DNA of 64,000 nucleotides from NCBI RefSeq assembly GCF_000178155.2, contig NZ_ADKM02000018.1:62001-126000 (forward strand). Direction: 5' to 3'. Shown here in pieces: positions 1-9,150 of the stretch. Position 1 is the first letter of the stretch; each line of letters opens with the position of its first letter. A program made the translations under genes and the position numbers. Below the pieces are notes generated by a model. It saw only the letters and a list, made by a program, of their open reading frames with translations. It was not told the origin of the DNA and made no database searches. This DNA is from Hominimerdicola alba 8 (GTDB taxonomy: Bacteria; Bacillota; Clostridia; Oscillospirales; Ruminococcaceae).

Positions 1-18
1 AATGTACAGAAGGAAAGC

Positions 19-24
19 TATAAT
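19..24 (+). promoter_or_regulatory. -10 box of the sensor/GGDEF gene
   Basis: A perfect TATAAT lies 46 bases before the start codon. With the 17-base spacer usual in this window, its -35 box would fall off the left edge, so only half the promoter is visible. The ribosome site is AAGGTGG at about 57-63. Confidence 0.55.
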
Positions 25-70
25 AAGACATAATTAATTACTGACTATATAAAATTAAGGTGGTAAGTCT

Positions 71-1999
71 ATGTCCAGACGAAAAACTATAGCACTGCTC
101 AATCTTATGCCTGAAACTACTCACAGCAACAACATTGCAAGAGGTATCTTCGGTCAATGTCAGAAATACGGCTACAATGTGGCTTCCTTTGCTTCGATGA
201 CCCCGCTCTCTTTCTATTATCAGGATTATGCCGATGGCGAGCGGGCGATATACGACCTGCCGGATTACAGCGGTTTTGACGGTATCGTGATAGATGCCAT
301 CCCGCTGACCGACCAGAGCGTACCCGAATTTCCGCCGCATCTGGCAGAATTATTAAAAGACGCAAAATGCCCCGTCGTATGTATGGGTGTCGGCATCGGT
401 GACTACAAGGTCATAACCAGCAGCAACGATTTCAATCTGCGTGAGATCGTCAGGCATGTGGTATGTTATCACGGCAAGCGCGATATCATCGTGCTGACAG
501 GTCCGAAAGGCAAACATGAAGCTGAGGACAGACTGACGATATTCCTTGATGAACTTGAAAAGCTGGGCGTTGATGTCCCCGAAGAGAATATCGTATACGG
601 CAATTTCTGGTATGACTGCGGCACTGCCCTTGCTGATGAGATACTTTCAGGCAAGCGCAAACTGCCCGAAGCTGTCATATCCGCCAGTGACCATATGGCA
701 CTGGGTCTGGTGGACAGACTGTCAAAAAAAGGCATAAAGATACCCGAACAAATGATAGCTGTGGGATTTGAGGCTACGCAGGAGGCTCTGCTGGGCGAAG
801 TGTCGCTGTCCTCTTTCGAGTCTAACTTCACCAAAACTGCCGCCAATGCGGTTGACTACATACATTCGATAATAGACCCCGATGTGCCTTTACAGCCCTA
901 CGAACCGCAGGCAGATAAGATATTCCACCCCGCCATGAGCTGCGGGTGCGAACCCGATCTGCGCAGAGCGGCGCACGCTTTCAAAGATGCGCTTTATTAC
1001 AGGAGCCGTAATTACACTGAGGAAGAACTTATGGACAATATAGACATCGGTCTGCTGATGGAGAACTATGTGCCTGAGATACTTACTTCTTCCGAAACGC
1101 CCGATGCCTGCATGGAAAACATCTACCATAACAGCTACCTTACACTGCCTTTTCTTAACTTCGGTCTGTGTCTGCGCGAAGACTGGCTCACTGCAAGCCA
1201 GTCCGACCTTAACGGCTTCACCGATAAGATGATACTGGCAGTTGCAAACTCAAAGGTGGGCGACCTCAATTACCACGAAGCCGAAAAACGTGTGGTATTC
1301 GACCGCAGGATAATGCACCCCGCCTTGCAGAATTACACCGAAGAACCCTGTGTTTTCTACTTTTCGGCAGTACATTACAGCAACAGGGTGCTGGGCTACA
1401 CCATGCTTCAGCGTAAGCTGACCGACCGCCATATACTCAATGTTGTGTTCCGCAACTGGCTGAGGAACGTAAACAGCGCCTTGCAGATGGTGCGTACCCG
1501 CAACAGGTATGTAATGCTATCCATAAGAGACAATATGACAGGACTGTACAACAGGCGCGGCATGTACGAGCGCTTTGAGAAGATGCGTGCGGCGGCAAAG
1601 CCCGAAGACAGGCTGTTCACAGCAGTCATAGACATGGACGGTCTTAAGTATGTCAACGACACTTTCGGTCATAACGAAGGTGACTACGGCATAAATGCCG
1701 TCAGCAGAGCGGCACAGCAGTCGGCGCGGACGGAAGAATTCTGTGTGCGTGCAGGCGGTGACGAATTCTATGTGATAGGTATAGGCAGTTACGCTGATGA
1801 CGAGTGCGAATACAGATGCGCCGCATATCTGGCGGCACTGGCTGATATATCCGCAAACAGCGGCAAGCCCTACCCCATAAGCGCAAGTATAGGCTGTGCG
1901 CTGGGCGATGCGGGCGACTTCGACCTTGAAGAACTCCTGCGGACGGCTGATGAAGAGATGTACCGCTTCAAAGTCATGCGCAAAAAACACCGCCAATAA
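71..1999 (+). CDS. Cytosolic LacI-fold sensor fused to a GGDEF diguanylate cyclase
   Basis: 642 residues. The first ~290 residues resemble the ligand-binding half of LacI/GalR regulators (ribose-binding-protein fold), but there is no HTH before it and no signal peptide or membrane segment. The sensor should therefore sit in the cytosol. After a ~190-residue linker comes a GGDEF domain: DNMTGLYNRR at 487-496 and an intact GGDEF at 562-566. It probably makes c-di-GMP in response to a small ligand, perhaps a sugar. The inhibitory I-site (RxxD) reads RTEE at 553-556, so product inhibition may be altered. A strong terminator follows, so it is probably transcribed alone. The domain call is firm; the ligand is unknown. 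Confidence 0.85.
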   Translation: MSRRKTIALLNLMPETTHSNNIARGIFGQCQKYGYNVASFASMTPLSFYYQDYADGERAIYDLPDYSGFDGIVIDAIPLTDQSVPEFPPHLAELLKDAKCPVVCMGVGIGDYKVITSSNDFNLREIVRHVVCYHGKRDIIVLTGPKGKHEAEDRLTIFLDELEKLGVDVPEENIVYGNFWYDCGTALADEILSGKRKLPEAVISASDHMALGLVDRLSKKGIKIPEQMIAVGFEATQEALLGEVSLSSFESNFTKTAANAVDYIHSIIDPDVPLQPYEPQADKIFHPAMSCGCEPDLRRAAHAFKDALYYRSRNYTEEELMDNIDIGLLMENYVPEILTSSETPDACMENIYHNSYLTLPFLNFGLCLREDWLTASQSDLNGFTDKMILAVANSKVGDLNYHEAEKRVVFDRRIMHPALQNYTEEPCVFYFSAVHYSNRVLGYTMLQRKLTDRHILNVVFRNWLRNVNSALQMVRTRNRYVMLSIRDNMTGLYNRRGMYERFEKMRAAAKPEDRLFTAVIDMDGLKYVNDTFGHNEGDYGINAVSRAAQQSARTEEFCVRAGGDEFYVIGIGSYADDECEYRCAAYLAALADISANSGKPYPISASIGCALGDAGDFDLEELLRTADEEMYRFKVMRKKHRQ

Positions 2000-2020
2000 C
2001 ACGGCAAAAACATACAAATG

Positions 2021-2064
2021 AAAAGACACCTCTGTTTTTTGGGAACGCAGAGGTGTCTTTTTTT
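2021..2064. terminator. Bidirectional terminator
   Basis: A 14-bp perfect stem (AAAGACACCTCTG and its complement) is flanked by A and T runs on both sides, between converging genes. It can serve both strands. Confidence 0.9.
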
Positions 2065-2073
2065 ATCATGCCG

Positions 2074-3273
2074 TCATTCAAGCCAGACAAAGTTGTTGTC
2101 TGAGTTTATGAAATCCACATTGTAAATATATATCACGCGGTCGATGCCGTGTGACTTCACATATTCCGATACCGTTTCATCTTCCATGTGGTAGTATCGC
2201 AGGTCTATCAGGCTGATGTGCTTAAACTGCGCACAGAGTTCGGGCAGTACAGCGTTCGCATAGCTGTCTTTCAGCACCAGCACCCTCTCGTCTGACGGTG
2301 CATTCGTTTCTATCTCGCACAGCGCGAAATTGCCGCCCATTATCGCCGCATACTTGTCTTTGGAAGATTTTGGTGCTTCTGCGTAAAGTCCCTGTTTCAC
2401 AGGCACTCCGTCTATCTCAGCACATTCGTCGGGCGGCGTGTGATCGCCGTTTTGAGAAACATACTTCACCGTTATGTCATTCTCTTCATAGGTCACCAGC
2501 GAAACAGTATCGCTCTTCGCCAGAGCAGACGGCGCTTTCGAATACAGCGTCCCATAAAAATCGTGCAGTTCCTCGACAGTGCGCGTAAGCCCCGTCACCG
2601 CAGGCAGACCCATCGTCTGCCTCAGCTGTGAGTAGCCCAGCTGTGCGCCGTGTGCCGTCCAGTGGTGGTCGGTGCGGTAATAGCAGTCCTCCGCCTCAGC
2701 TTTAAGGGCTTCGGCAGGGAACGCAAGTTTTATCCTGTCCGATAGCATCTGCTTTATCCGCTCCACAGTTGCCATCTGGTCGCCGCATATGTTTGCAGAG
2801 GGCAGATGATCCCGCAAAACGCAGGAAGCATTCGGCACCAGCAGAAAGCTGACAGGTATGCCCTCATCAAGCGACTCCGCAAAGCTGTTAAGACAGCCGA
2901 TGTTCGTATCCACCTGCGCGGTATTCTCACTGTAATTCTGTATATAGAAACCGTTCTTCGCGAAGTACACACCGTTCAGATAATTCTTTCCCAGCAGTCG
3001 GTCAGCCCCCGTCTTAAGGGTCACCAGATCGTCTTTCATGAATATCTGGTCGGACATATACTGTTCGATATCCCCCGTAAAACTGCCGTCTTTCAGCCTT
3101 TCAGCCGAAAATTCGGGTATCTGCTGAAGTGTGCGGTTCTCCATCTCCGAGAACTGACGGTCGGGGCTTATGATACCCGCCAGCGAAAAGCCGAATATCA
3201 GCGCCGCAAACACCGCCGTCGTCACGATATGCCCTGTTTTCGGGGGAGTGGGTTCTTTTCCTTTATTTGCCAT
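2074..3273 (-). CDS. DHHW-family protein (AlgX/SGNH-like, membrane-anchored)
   Basis: 399 residues. One N-terminal membrane segment (about 16-36) is followed by an extracytoplasmic domain carrying DHHW at 202-205, the signature of the DHHW family related to AlgX/AlgJ-type polysaccharide O-acetylation proteins. The ending includes the family-like pattern 'VLVLKDSYANAVLPEL', where the serine is a candidate catalytic residue. It is the last gene of a minus-strand operon after YfhO and NUDIX genes, only two bases from the latter. A role in modifying cell-surface polysaccharide is likely by family; the substrate cannot be seen. Confidence 0.75.
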   Translation of the reverse strand: MANKGKEPTPPKTGHIVTTAVFAALIFGFSLAGIISPDRQFSEMENRTLQQIPEFSAERLKDGSFTGDIEQYMSDQIFMKDDLVTLKTGADRLLGKNYLNGVYFAKNGFYIQNYSENTAQVDTNIGCLNSFAESLDEGIPVSFLLVPNASCVLRDHLPSANICGDQMATVERIKQMLSDRIKLAFPAEALKAEAEDCYYRTDHHWTAHGAQLGYSQLRQTMGLPAVTGLTRTVEELHDFYGTLYSKAPSALAKSDTVSLVTYEENDITVKYVSQNGDHTPPDECAEIDGVPVKQGLYAEAPKSSKDKYAAIMGGNFALCEIETNAPSDERVLVLKDSYANAVLPELCAQFKHISLIDLRYYHMEDETVSEYVKSHGIDRVIYIYNVDFINSDNNFVWLE

Positions 3274-3275
3274 AT

Positions 3276-3818
3276 TCAGACCTCACCATGCAGTTTCAGA
3301 TATGTCTTCAAGACCGCCATCTGTGTTTTGGCATCATTCAGTTCGTTCGCCATCACCATTCTGTAGACTTCTTTCAGAGGTATCTTCTTTACATCAAGGA
3401 ACTCGCCGTCATCAAGGTGCTGTTCACCGAAATGCAGTCCCCTCGCCAGAAACATGTGTATTATCTCGGTGTCGTAAGCCACTGTCGGGTAAATACAGCC
3501 GAGATACTCAAAGCTGTCAGCGACAGCCCCGACCTCTTCTTTAAGTTCGCGCCTGCCGCACTGTTCGGGGTCTTCACCGAATTCCAGCTTGCCTGCGGGA
3601 ACTTCCGTCAGCGCCTTGCCGAAAGGATAGCGGAACTGCTCGACCATATAGATGTTCTCGTCATCATCTACCGCCGCCACACACACACCGCCCGGATGCC
3701 TGATATATTCGCGCACAGCCCTTTCGCCGTTTTCAAGTTCTATCTCATCGCGGTAGAGTTTTACCACCACGCCGTCAAATATCTGCTCGCTCGTGAGCGC
3801 CTTTTCTTTCTGGTACAT
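3276..3818 (-). CDS. NUDIX hydrolase, ADP-ribose pyrophosphatase type
   Basis: 180 residues. The Nudix box is complete: G, five residues, E, seven residues, REL, then EEVG (box starts GKLEFGEDPEQ). It should cleave a nucleoside diphosphate linked to another group. ADP-ribose or a nucleotide sugar is the usual substrate for this length and the PAGK/EFGE context. It lies between a YfhO gene (15 bases upstream) and a DHHW gene (2 bases downstream) and is evidently co-transcribed. A link to nucleotide-sugar balance during envelope synthesis is possible but only inferred. Confidence 0.85.
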   Translation of the reverse strand: MYQKEKALTSEQIFDGVVVKLYRDEIELENGERAVREYIRHPGGVCVAAVDDDENIYMVEQFRYPFGKALTEVPAGKLEFGEDPEQCGRRELKEEVGAVADSFEYLGCIYPTVAYDTEIIHMFLARGLHFGEQHLDDGEFLDVKKIPLKEVYRMVMANELNDAKTQMAVLKTYLKLHGEV

Positions 3819-3833
3819 CGTCAGTCCTCCGTT

Positions 3834-6281
3834 TCAGACCTCTTTGCGGCTCTCGGCATTTTTCTTCTTGTTCTCCTCTTTGGTTTCCTTATCGAAGAAC
3901 TTGTAGTAAGCGAGGTATACCGCCAGTCCCACAAAGCCGATGACTGTCAGCGCGATGCCCTTAGTCTGTCCTTCAGCCGAGTAGGTGAACTTTATCTCGC
4001 AGTCGCCCGCAGGCACAGGCACAGCCATCATGCCGTAGTTTACCTTTTCGACCTTAGTTTCAACACCGTTGACCGTTGCAGACCAGCCCTTTTCGTAAGG
4101 CACGCTGAAATATACCAGCTTCGGGCTTGAAAGATTTATCCTGCCTGTAAAGCCGTTGGTATCATGGCGGAAGTAATAGCAGCTCTCAGCCTTGCGGTCA
4201 GCGCAGTTCTGCACATAAGCATCGTAGGAGAAGTCCTCATCGAGGAAGCTGTAGTACCTGATATAGTCAGAATATGTTGCCGCCTGATTGTCGTTGATGA
4301 CCAGCGCTTTCTCCAGCATCAGCGACCTGTTCAGTTCGCTCTCGTTCTTGATGTCGTTATCGGTGACATAGTAGTCAAAAGCGAAGCCCATCGGTATATA
4401 GTTGTTGTTCTCGTAGATGTTGAAGCCGTTCATCGTATCGAGGTAGGTGAAGCCCTGCAGCTTCGGCACCAGTTCGGGGTGAGTGACCTCTTCCTCGCCC
4501 TTGCGCTGTTTTTCGGGCAGTTCGTTGAAGTAATATCTCACCGAGTTCAGCGACCTCAGCGCATAGTAATCGGTGTCGATACGTGTAGCTACATCACGCT
4601 GCTGACCTATCTCCGCATAGAAATCCATGATAGACGGGTCAACACAGCTGTGGAAGCATCTCATACAGGGCATATCCCAGAACATTACCCAGTTGTCGAT
4701 GCTGTCAGAAACATCTATGCGGTAGAAGTCCGAATCTTCGCCGCCGTAGCTGAATGCGGCATCAAGTGCGGCTGCATCAATGTTCTTGCCGCCGTTTATG
4801 CCGTGTTCGATATAATTTGCATTGTCACTTCCCTGCTTAACACCGTACCACACCTCAGATGTGTTGCAGACTATGCAGGATATCATCGTCATCACAAGCG
4901 CTGTCTTGTGGAAATCCAGCTTCTTTTTGGCGATAAAGTATATCAGTACGCCCAGCGCTATTATCATTGCAAGGGTAACGCCCACCTGTATATAGTAGAG
5001 TTCGGGGTACTGCGCCAGCTTGCCGTATACGATATCCTCGCCCTCATACTTCGGCAGAAGTCCCACAGCCAGAAAACCGATGCCTGCGGCAGCGGTAGGT
5101 ATAAAGCCCTTTTTCAGCTGAGTGTGGTCTTCTTCCAGCACCTTTGCGGTCATCAGTGCGAAGAGCAGTATCGGGTGGTAGTACCATCTCGCATAGTAAG
5201 ATGCGTTGAAAAGTGTGAACGCAGAGTTCAGGAAAGGCACACAAGCCATTATAACAAACACTATAACAGACCAGCTCAGCCAGTCGCGCTTCTTCCTCGT
5301 GCGCATGTAAGCGATAACGCCGCACATCGAGAACAGCGGCAGATAGCCCGCCAGCGAAGCCCATCTCGCGCTGTCAACATCAAATATGTTCACGCGGGCA
5401 GGCATGTCCGACAGCGTGAAGAACGCCTGAAATATCCTTGCGACACGCGCCTTGTCGTTGTAGAGTATATAGTCAAGACCCACCATGCGCTCATTTACAC
5501 GGTAGTTGTTCATGACCATCAGCACTGACGGCAGAAGTATGATGCAGGACATAGCCAGACCGATAACAGCCTCAATGCCCAGCGAAACGAATTTCTTCAC
5601 ATCTATCTCGAAATCCTTGTCGATACACCTCAGGAAGAAGTATATCACCGTGAATACCACAGCCGAAACAAAGAAGAAATAGCTTATCGTCGCAGTTATG
5701 GCGACAGCTATGGCAAACGCGCCCCGCTTCTTCTCCTGTACCAGCAGTTCAAAAGCCAGCAGCAGCAGCGGGAAGAATGCCGTAGCATCGTGGAAGTGGT
5801 TGAAAAATATGTTGTAGGTCTGGAAACCCGAAAATGCGTACAGCAGACCGCCTATCGCGGCACAGTCCCTATTGGTTATGAACCTCCTGATATAGGCATA
5901 CGCGCACATTGCAGCAACGCCCGTCTTTATGGCGAGCAGCCAGGGCATCAGGTAGACCGTCGAACCCACAGGGAACAGCGTGGTCAGCCAGAAAAACGGT
6001 GAACCCAGCAGGTAGAACGAGTAAGTGCCGACAAAGCCCGAACCGAGATCGGTACCCCAGTCCCAGCCGAAGTTTCCCTCTTTCACCATCTGCTGTGCGT
6101 GCTTGTAGAACATCAGCTGCTGCGAGTTGAAATCGCCGTAATACATGAAAATGCCCTTGTTGTTTATCATGTTCGGCAAAAATGCTATCATCATGCCCAC
6201 AAAGGCAACGATGAACAGCAGCAGGTATCTTTCCTTGCCCTTGCCCTCAGGCGGGCTTAGCTTGCTTTTGAACATCTGCAT
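3834..6281 (-). CDS. YfhO-family multi-spanning membrane protein
   Basis: About 815 residues with a dozen or more hydrophobic helices, a large extracytoplasmic loop and a final membrane helix followed by a charged tail. This is the layout of YfhO-type, GT-C-like proteins, which in other Firmicutes glycosylate lipoteichoic acid. The frame is open to 6440, but a near-perfect promoter at 6376-6404 lies inside that extension, so the upstream start cannot be right. AAAGGA at about 6285-6290 precedes two in-frame ATGs, at 6281 and 6275; either may be used. It is the first gene of an operon with the NUDIX and DHHW genes. A second YfhO gene lies at 17802. Confidence 0.8.
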   Translation of the reverse strand: MQMFKSKLSPPEGKGKERYLLLFIVAFVGMMIAFLPNMINNKGIFMYYGDFNSQQLMFYKHAQQMVKEGNFGWDWGTDLGSGFVGTYSFYLLGSPFFWLTTLFPVGSTVYLMPWLLAIKTGVAAMCAYAYIRRFITNRDCAAIGGLLYAFSGFQTYNIFFNHFHDATAFFPLLLLAFELLVQEKKRGAFAIAVAITATISYFFFVSAVVFTVIYFFLRCIDKDFEIDVKKFVSLGIEAVIGLAMSCIILLPSVLMVMNNYRVNERMVGLDYILYNDKARVARIFQAFFTLSDMPARVNIFDVDSARWASLAGYLPLFSMCGVIAYMRTRKKRDWLSWSVIVFVIMACVPFLNSAFTLFNASYYARWYYHPILLFALMTAKVLEEDHTQLKKGFIPTAAAGIGFLAVGLLPKYEGEDIVYGKLAQYPELYYIQVGVTLAMIIALGVLIYFIAKKKLDFHKTALVMTMISCIVCNTSEVWYGVKQGSDNANYIEHGINGGKNIDAAALDAAFSYGGEDSDFYRIDVSDSIDNWVMFWDMPCMRCFHSCVDPSIMDFYAEIGQQRDVATRIDTDYYALRSLNSVRYYFNELPEKQRKGEEEVTHPELVPKLQGFTYLDTMNGFNIYENNNYIPMGFAFDYYVTDNDIKNESELNRSLMLEKALVINDNQAATYSDYIRYYSFLDEDFSYDAYVQNCADRKAESCYYFRHDTNGFTGRINLSSPKLVYFSVPYEKGWSATVNGVETKVEKVNYGMMAVPVPAGDCEIKFTYSAEGQTKGIALTVIGFVGLAVYLAYYKFFDKETKEENKKKNAESRKEV

Positions 6282-6375
6282 TTGTCCTTTCTTTTTACAG
6301 TTAACGACTCTCTGCATCTTCACACAGCCCGCATGAAGATACCTGTCGTTTCCTATAGTATTGCATACGTAGATT

Positions 6376-6404
6376 ATTATACCACAAACACAGCACCAAT
6401 GCAA
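6376..6404 (-). promoter_or_regulatory. Promoter of the YfhO operon
   Basis: Read on the minus strand: TTGCAT, 17 bases, TATAAT. It lies downstream of the terminator at 6455-6489, so the YfhO-NUDIX-DHHW operon is a separate unit. It also fixes the YfhO start at 6281 or 6275. Confidence 0.85.
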
Positions 6405-6454
6405 GGCTTTTTCAGAAATTTTCACCCCCCGCGCAGACATGTTCCCCCAACCGC

Positions 6455-6489
6455 AAAAAAGCCCGCAGACATAAACCGCCTGCGGACTT
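6455..6489 (-). terminator. Terminator after the repeat-protein gene
   Basis: Minus strand: a 10-bp stem AAGTCCGCAG/CTGCGGGCTT with one G-T pair, followed by six T. Confidence 0.85.
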
Positions 6490-6502
6490 GTGATGTGCTT
6501 TA

Positions 6503-7693
6503 TTACTTCTTTGCGTTCATTCTCGCGATACGCTTTTTCTCGGCAGCTGCCTTCATTGCATCGCCCTTTGCATCGCCTGCTGTTTCCTTTTCGTATTCGC
6601 TTATGATGTCGTTTGCATCATCGTCGTCATCATCAAGGAAATTACCCAGACGCTTCTTGAAAGCCGTACCCGAACTTCCGTTCTTTGTAAGGTACTCGCT
6701 CTTAAGGAACTCGCTCGCCTGCGGTGTCATGACGCTCTGTGTCGTGGTGCTGTTGTATACAGATGTTGCGGCAGTAACGCCTGTAGCCGCCTGAGGCATC
6801 TGCATGTTCTGCATCTGCTGATATGGGTTGCTGAACTCCTGACCGCCCTGCATGCCGTAGCCCTGCTGGGGGTAGCCCTGTCCCATGTAACCGCCCTGCT
6901 GGGGGTAACCCTGATTCATATAGCCGCCCTGCTGAGGATAGCCCTGATTCATGTAGCCGCCCTGCTGAGGATAGCCCTGATTCATATAGCCGCCCTGCTG
7001 GGGATAGCCCTGATTCATATAACCGCCCTGCTGAGGGTAGCCCTGTCCCATATAGCCGCCCTGCTGGGGATAGCCTTGTCCCATATAGCCGCCCTGCTGG
7101 GGATAACCCTGTCCTGCACCCTGCTGAGGCTGCTGTGCCTGAGCGCCGTTGTTTTCAAGAGAATCAGCACTTACAGATGAGCCGCTGTCATCAAACAGGA
7201 AAGAAGATGCTGCCACAGGTTCAGACGGCGCAGCTTCCTCATAGAACGGATTGCTCTTGTCAACACTGAAACCGTCAACAAACTCCGAAGGTGCAAGCCC
7301 TTCATCGCTGCTGCCCGCCAGTTCACCGAGAGGTGTTTCCCTGTTGCCGTCACAGGCAGCCACACAACGGCTGTTCGAGCCGTTCATGTCAAGAAACTTC
7401 GCTGCTGTTTCAGCATCGGGTGTCACAGTCATCTCACTGCCTATATCGAATATCAACAGCTGTGCCGCGATGGTCTTGCCTGCCGCCTTCATCGCATTCA
7501 GTGCAAAATCAGCCGCGCTGCAAACGACTATATCATCGCCCGAAACGGTTATACCTGTTATGCCGCTGTAAATAGTGCCGTCCTCTGCCGCCACAAGACA
7601 TAGCTCGCTGCCCATCGGCGCATAGCTGCTTTTCTCGGTACGAATTTTCTCTGACAGTGCTGTTGCTTTGTTCTTCAAAGTTGCAATATCCAT
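6503..7693 (-). CDS. Unknown protein with Gln/Gly/Tyr-rich tandem repeat
   Basis: About 396 residues; family not recognised. Residues ~1-120 form a compact domain of alternating hydrophobic and small residues. An acidic, Ser/Ala-rich linker follows, then eight near-identical 11-residue units ([11 protein letters not shown] or YMNQG) at about residues 195-285. The tail has an Asp run (DDDDD) and a basic end. The repeat resembles prion-like low-complexity segments that phase-separate in other proteins. Start is ATG at 7693; a GTG at 7702 behind AAAGGA is the alternative. It lies 81 bases after the kinase gene on the same strand and ends at a terminator, so the three genes from 10176 probably form one operon. 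Confidence 0.7.
   Translation of the reverse strand: MDIATLKNKATALSEKIRTEKSSYAPMGSELCLVAAEDGTIYSGITGITVSGDDIVVCSAADFALNAMKAAGKTIAAQLLIFDIGSEMTVTPDAETAAKFLDMNGSNSRCVAACDGNRETPLGELAGSSDEGLAPSEFVDGFSVDKSNPFYEEAAPSEPVAASSFLFDDSGSSVSADSLENNGAQAQQPQQGAGQGYPQQGGYMGQGYPQQGGYMGQGYPQQGGYMNQGYPQQGGYMNQGYPQQGGYMNQGYPQQGGYMNQGYPQQGGYMGQGYPQQGYGMQGGQEFSNPYQQMQNMQMPQAATGVTAATSVYNSTTTQSVMTPQASEFLKSEYLTKNGSSGTAFKKRLGNFLDDDDDDANDIISEYEKETAGDAKGDAMKAAAEKKRIARMNAKK
6850..7110 (-). repeat. Eight tandem 33-bp coding repeats
   Basis: Each unit encodes YPQQGGYM plus G/N-Q-G; the last unit diverges to [11 protein letters not shown]. The units differ mostly by silent changes, which points to selection on the peptide or recent expansion. 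Copy number may vary between strains. Confidence 0.9.
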
Positions 7694-7783
7694 ATTACCC
7701 ACCGGTTCCTTTCATTTTATCAGCATTTGCAGACATATAGCCCCCGCCAATGCTCAATATCTTAGTTTATGGATCAGATCCTA

Positions 7784-9148
7784 TTATATATGGCGCACAT
7801 CGGGCTGCATCACCCTTGCGCGCGTATTGCCTATCTCTATGTGCAGACCGCTCCACACAGGCATTCCCTTGCCCTGTACGACATCATACACCTTGCCGTC
7901 GGGAAGTCTTGCACGCCACACCAGCGGTGTGCAGTTCTTTATGCCGGGCATACCTCTGTCAAGACGGTTCTCCACCACCTCACCCACGACCGTTTCGGTG
8001 TTGCCGAAAAGCGGGTCAAGTTCGCAGACATGTATCTTGTAGCCACAGTATATCGGGGCTTTTATGCTGTTATTATTGTATTCCAGCACCGCATACTCTC
8101 TGCCGCATGCGGGACACCTGCACCTGCCCGCCGCCGTCAGGTCATTCACGCAGAAAGTTTCCGCGCCGCAGATACAGCCCAGTATCTCAGCCCGCAGCCT
8201 TATGAAAAGCTGCTGCCACTCACTCTCTATCAGCCGCTTCGAGGGATCGCCCATGCCCAGCGTGAAAGACCTTATAAATGCGTCCTTCACATACTGCGGA
8301 TAGAACTCCCACAGCCTGACCACATGATCCTGCCTGCCCGCAACAGGGCGGTTTGAAGCATCGTTCGGGTCAAAGATGAACACGCCGTTGTTGCCGTAAG
8401 CCATGCGCCTTGCATTCTCGGTAAGCACACCTGCGCCCAGCACCCTCGAACCCTCCAGCGGGTCAGCCCTGAACAGCATGCGGAACAGAAGTACCGCCAG
8501 CGAATATTTGTCAGTCTGCACATCGGGCACAGCCATGCCCCTGACTATCTCAGGTGCCATGTAGCCGGGTTTGCCGCTTATGCCGAAGTTACAGCCCTCA
8601 GGCGCGATATTGTCACAGTCGCACACCAGCACATCGCCCGTGTCGGTGTCGATGAAATAACCGCCGTCATTAAGATCCTGATAACTCTTGCCCACCCGAT
8701 GCAGTTCCCGCATGGCACTGACGATGTTTATCGCCGCCGTAAGGTTAGCGTACAGGCTCGAAAACAGCACAGGTCTGCTGTTCAGCCTGCCCGTCAGCGG
8801 GTCACTGACCTGCCTGAAATTTGATATAACATCGGTCAGCTGTACATACTTGTCGGGCATAAGTTCCATGAGATATCCGAACTCGCCGTCCTGATTGACC
8901 TCCGTCATGAACTGCGGCCACACGAACCGTCTGTCGGGCGGACCGTCATCTATATTGTTCTCAATATTCCGCCTGAATTCCTCAGGTGAAGATATCTTGC
9001 CTATATCATACCACTTCAGCGCCATGATCTTGCCGTGAAAATCGACCCTGTACACAGTACCCTGTCCGCCGCTTCCAAGAACGCCCAGCACCCTTGCACT
9101 GCCGCCGTACTGTATGCCTATATCCTGTCCGATACTCAGTCCGACCAT
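7784..9148 (-). CDS. Atypical Ser/Thr protein kinase with C-terminal zinc ribbon
   Basis: 454 residues, cytosolic. It has a glycine loop GSGGQGTVYRV near residue 26, the VAIK-type lysine in MALKW, a catalytic loop reading YQDLNDGGYFID, a DCD in place of DFG, and YMAPE. The catalytic Asp is present, but the usual Lys and Mg-binding Asn of HRDLKxxN are replaced by Asn and Gly. The YQD...CDCDN pattern resembles kinases found beside TerD/TerY genes (from memory of that family). After the kinase fold comes a zinc ribbon (CICG...CRCPACG) and a ~100-residue end domain. It starts two bases after the LRR gene stop, so the two are coupled. Activity needs testing. Confidence 0.8.
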   Translation of the reverse strand: MVGLSIGQDIGIQYGGSARVLGVLGSGGQGTVYRVDFHGKIMALKWYDIGKISSPEEFRRNIENNIDDGPPDRRFVWPQFMTEVNQDGEFGYLMELMPDKYVQLTDVISNFRQVSDPLTGRLNSRPVLFSSLYANLTAAINIVSAMRELHRVGKSYQDLNDGGYFIDTDTGDVLVCDCDNIAPEGCNFGISGKPGYMAPEIVRGMAVPDVQTDKYSLAVLLFRMLFRADPLEGSRVLGAGVLTENARRMAYGNNGVFIFDPNDASNRPVAGRQDHVVRLWEFYPQYVKDAFIRSFTLGMGDPSKRLIESEWQQLFIRLRAEILGCICGAETFCVNDLTAAGRCRCPACGREYAVLEYNNNSIKAPIYCGYKIHVCELDPLFGNTETVVGEVVENRLDRGMPGIKNCTPLVWRARLPDGKVYDVVQGKGMPVWSGLHIEIGNTRARVMQPDVRHI

Positions 9149-9150
9149 CG

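Noticed and set aside
6850-7110. CRISPR-like array
   Set aside because: The 33-bp repeats are contiguous, without spacers, and code for YPQQGGYM units in a long open frame. The same applies to 51991-52426.
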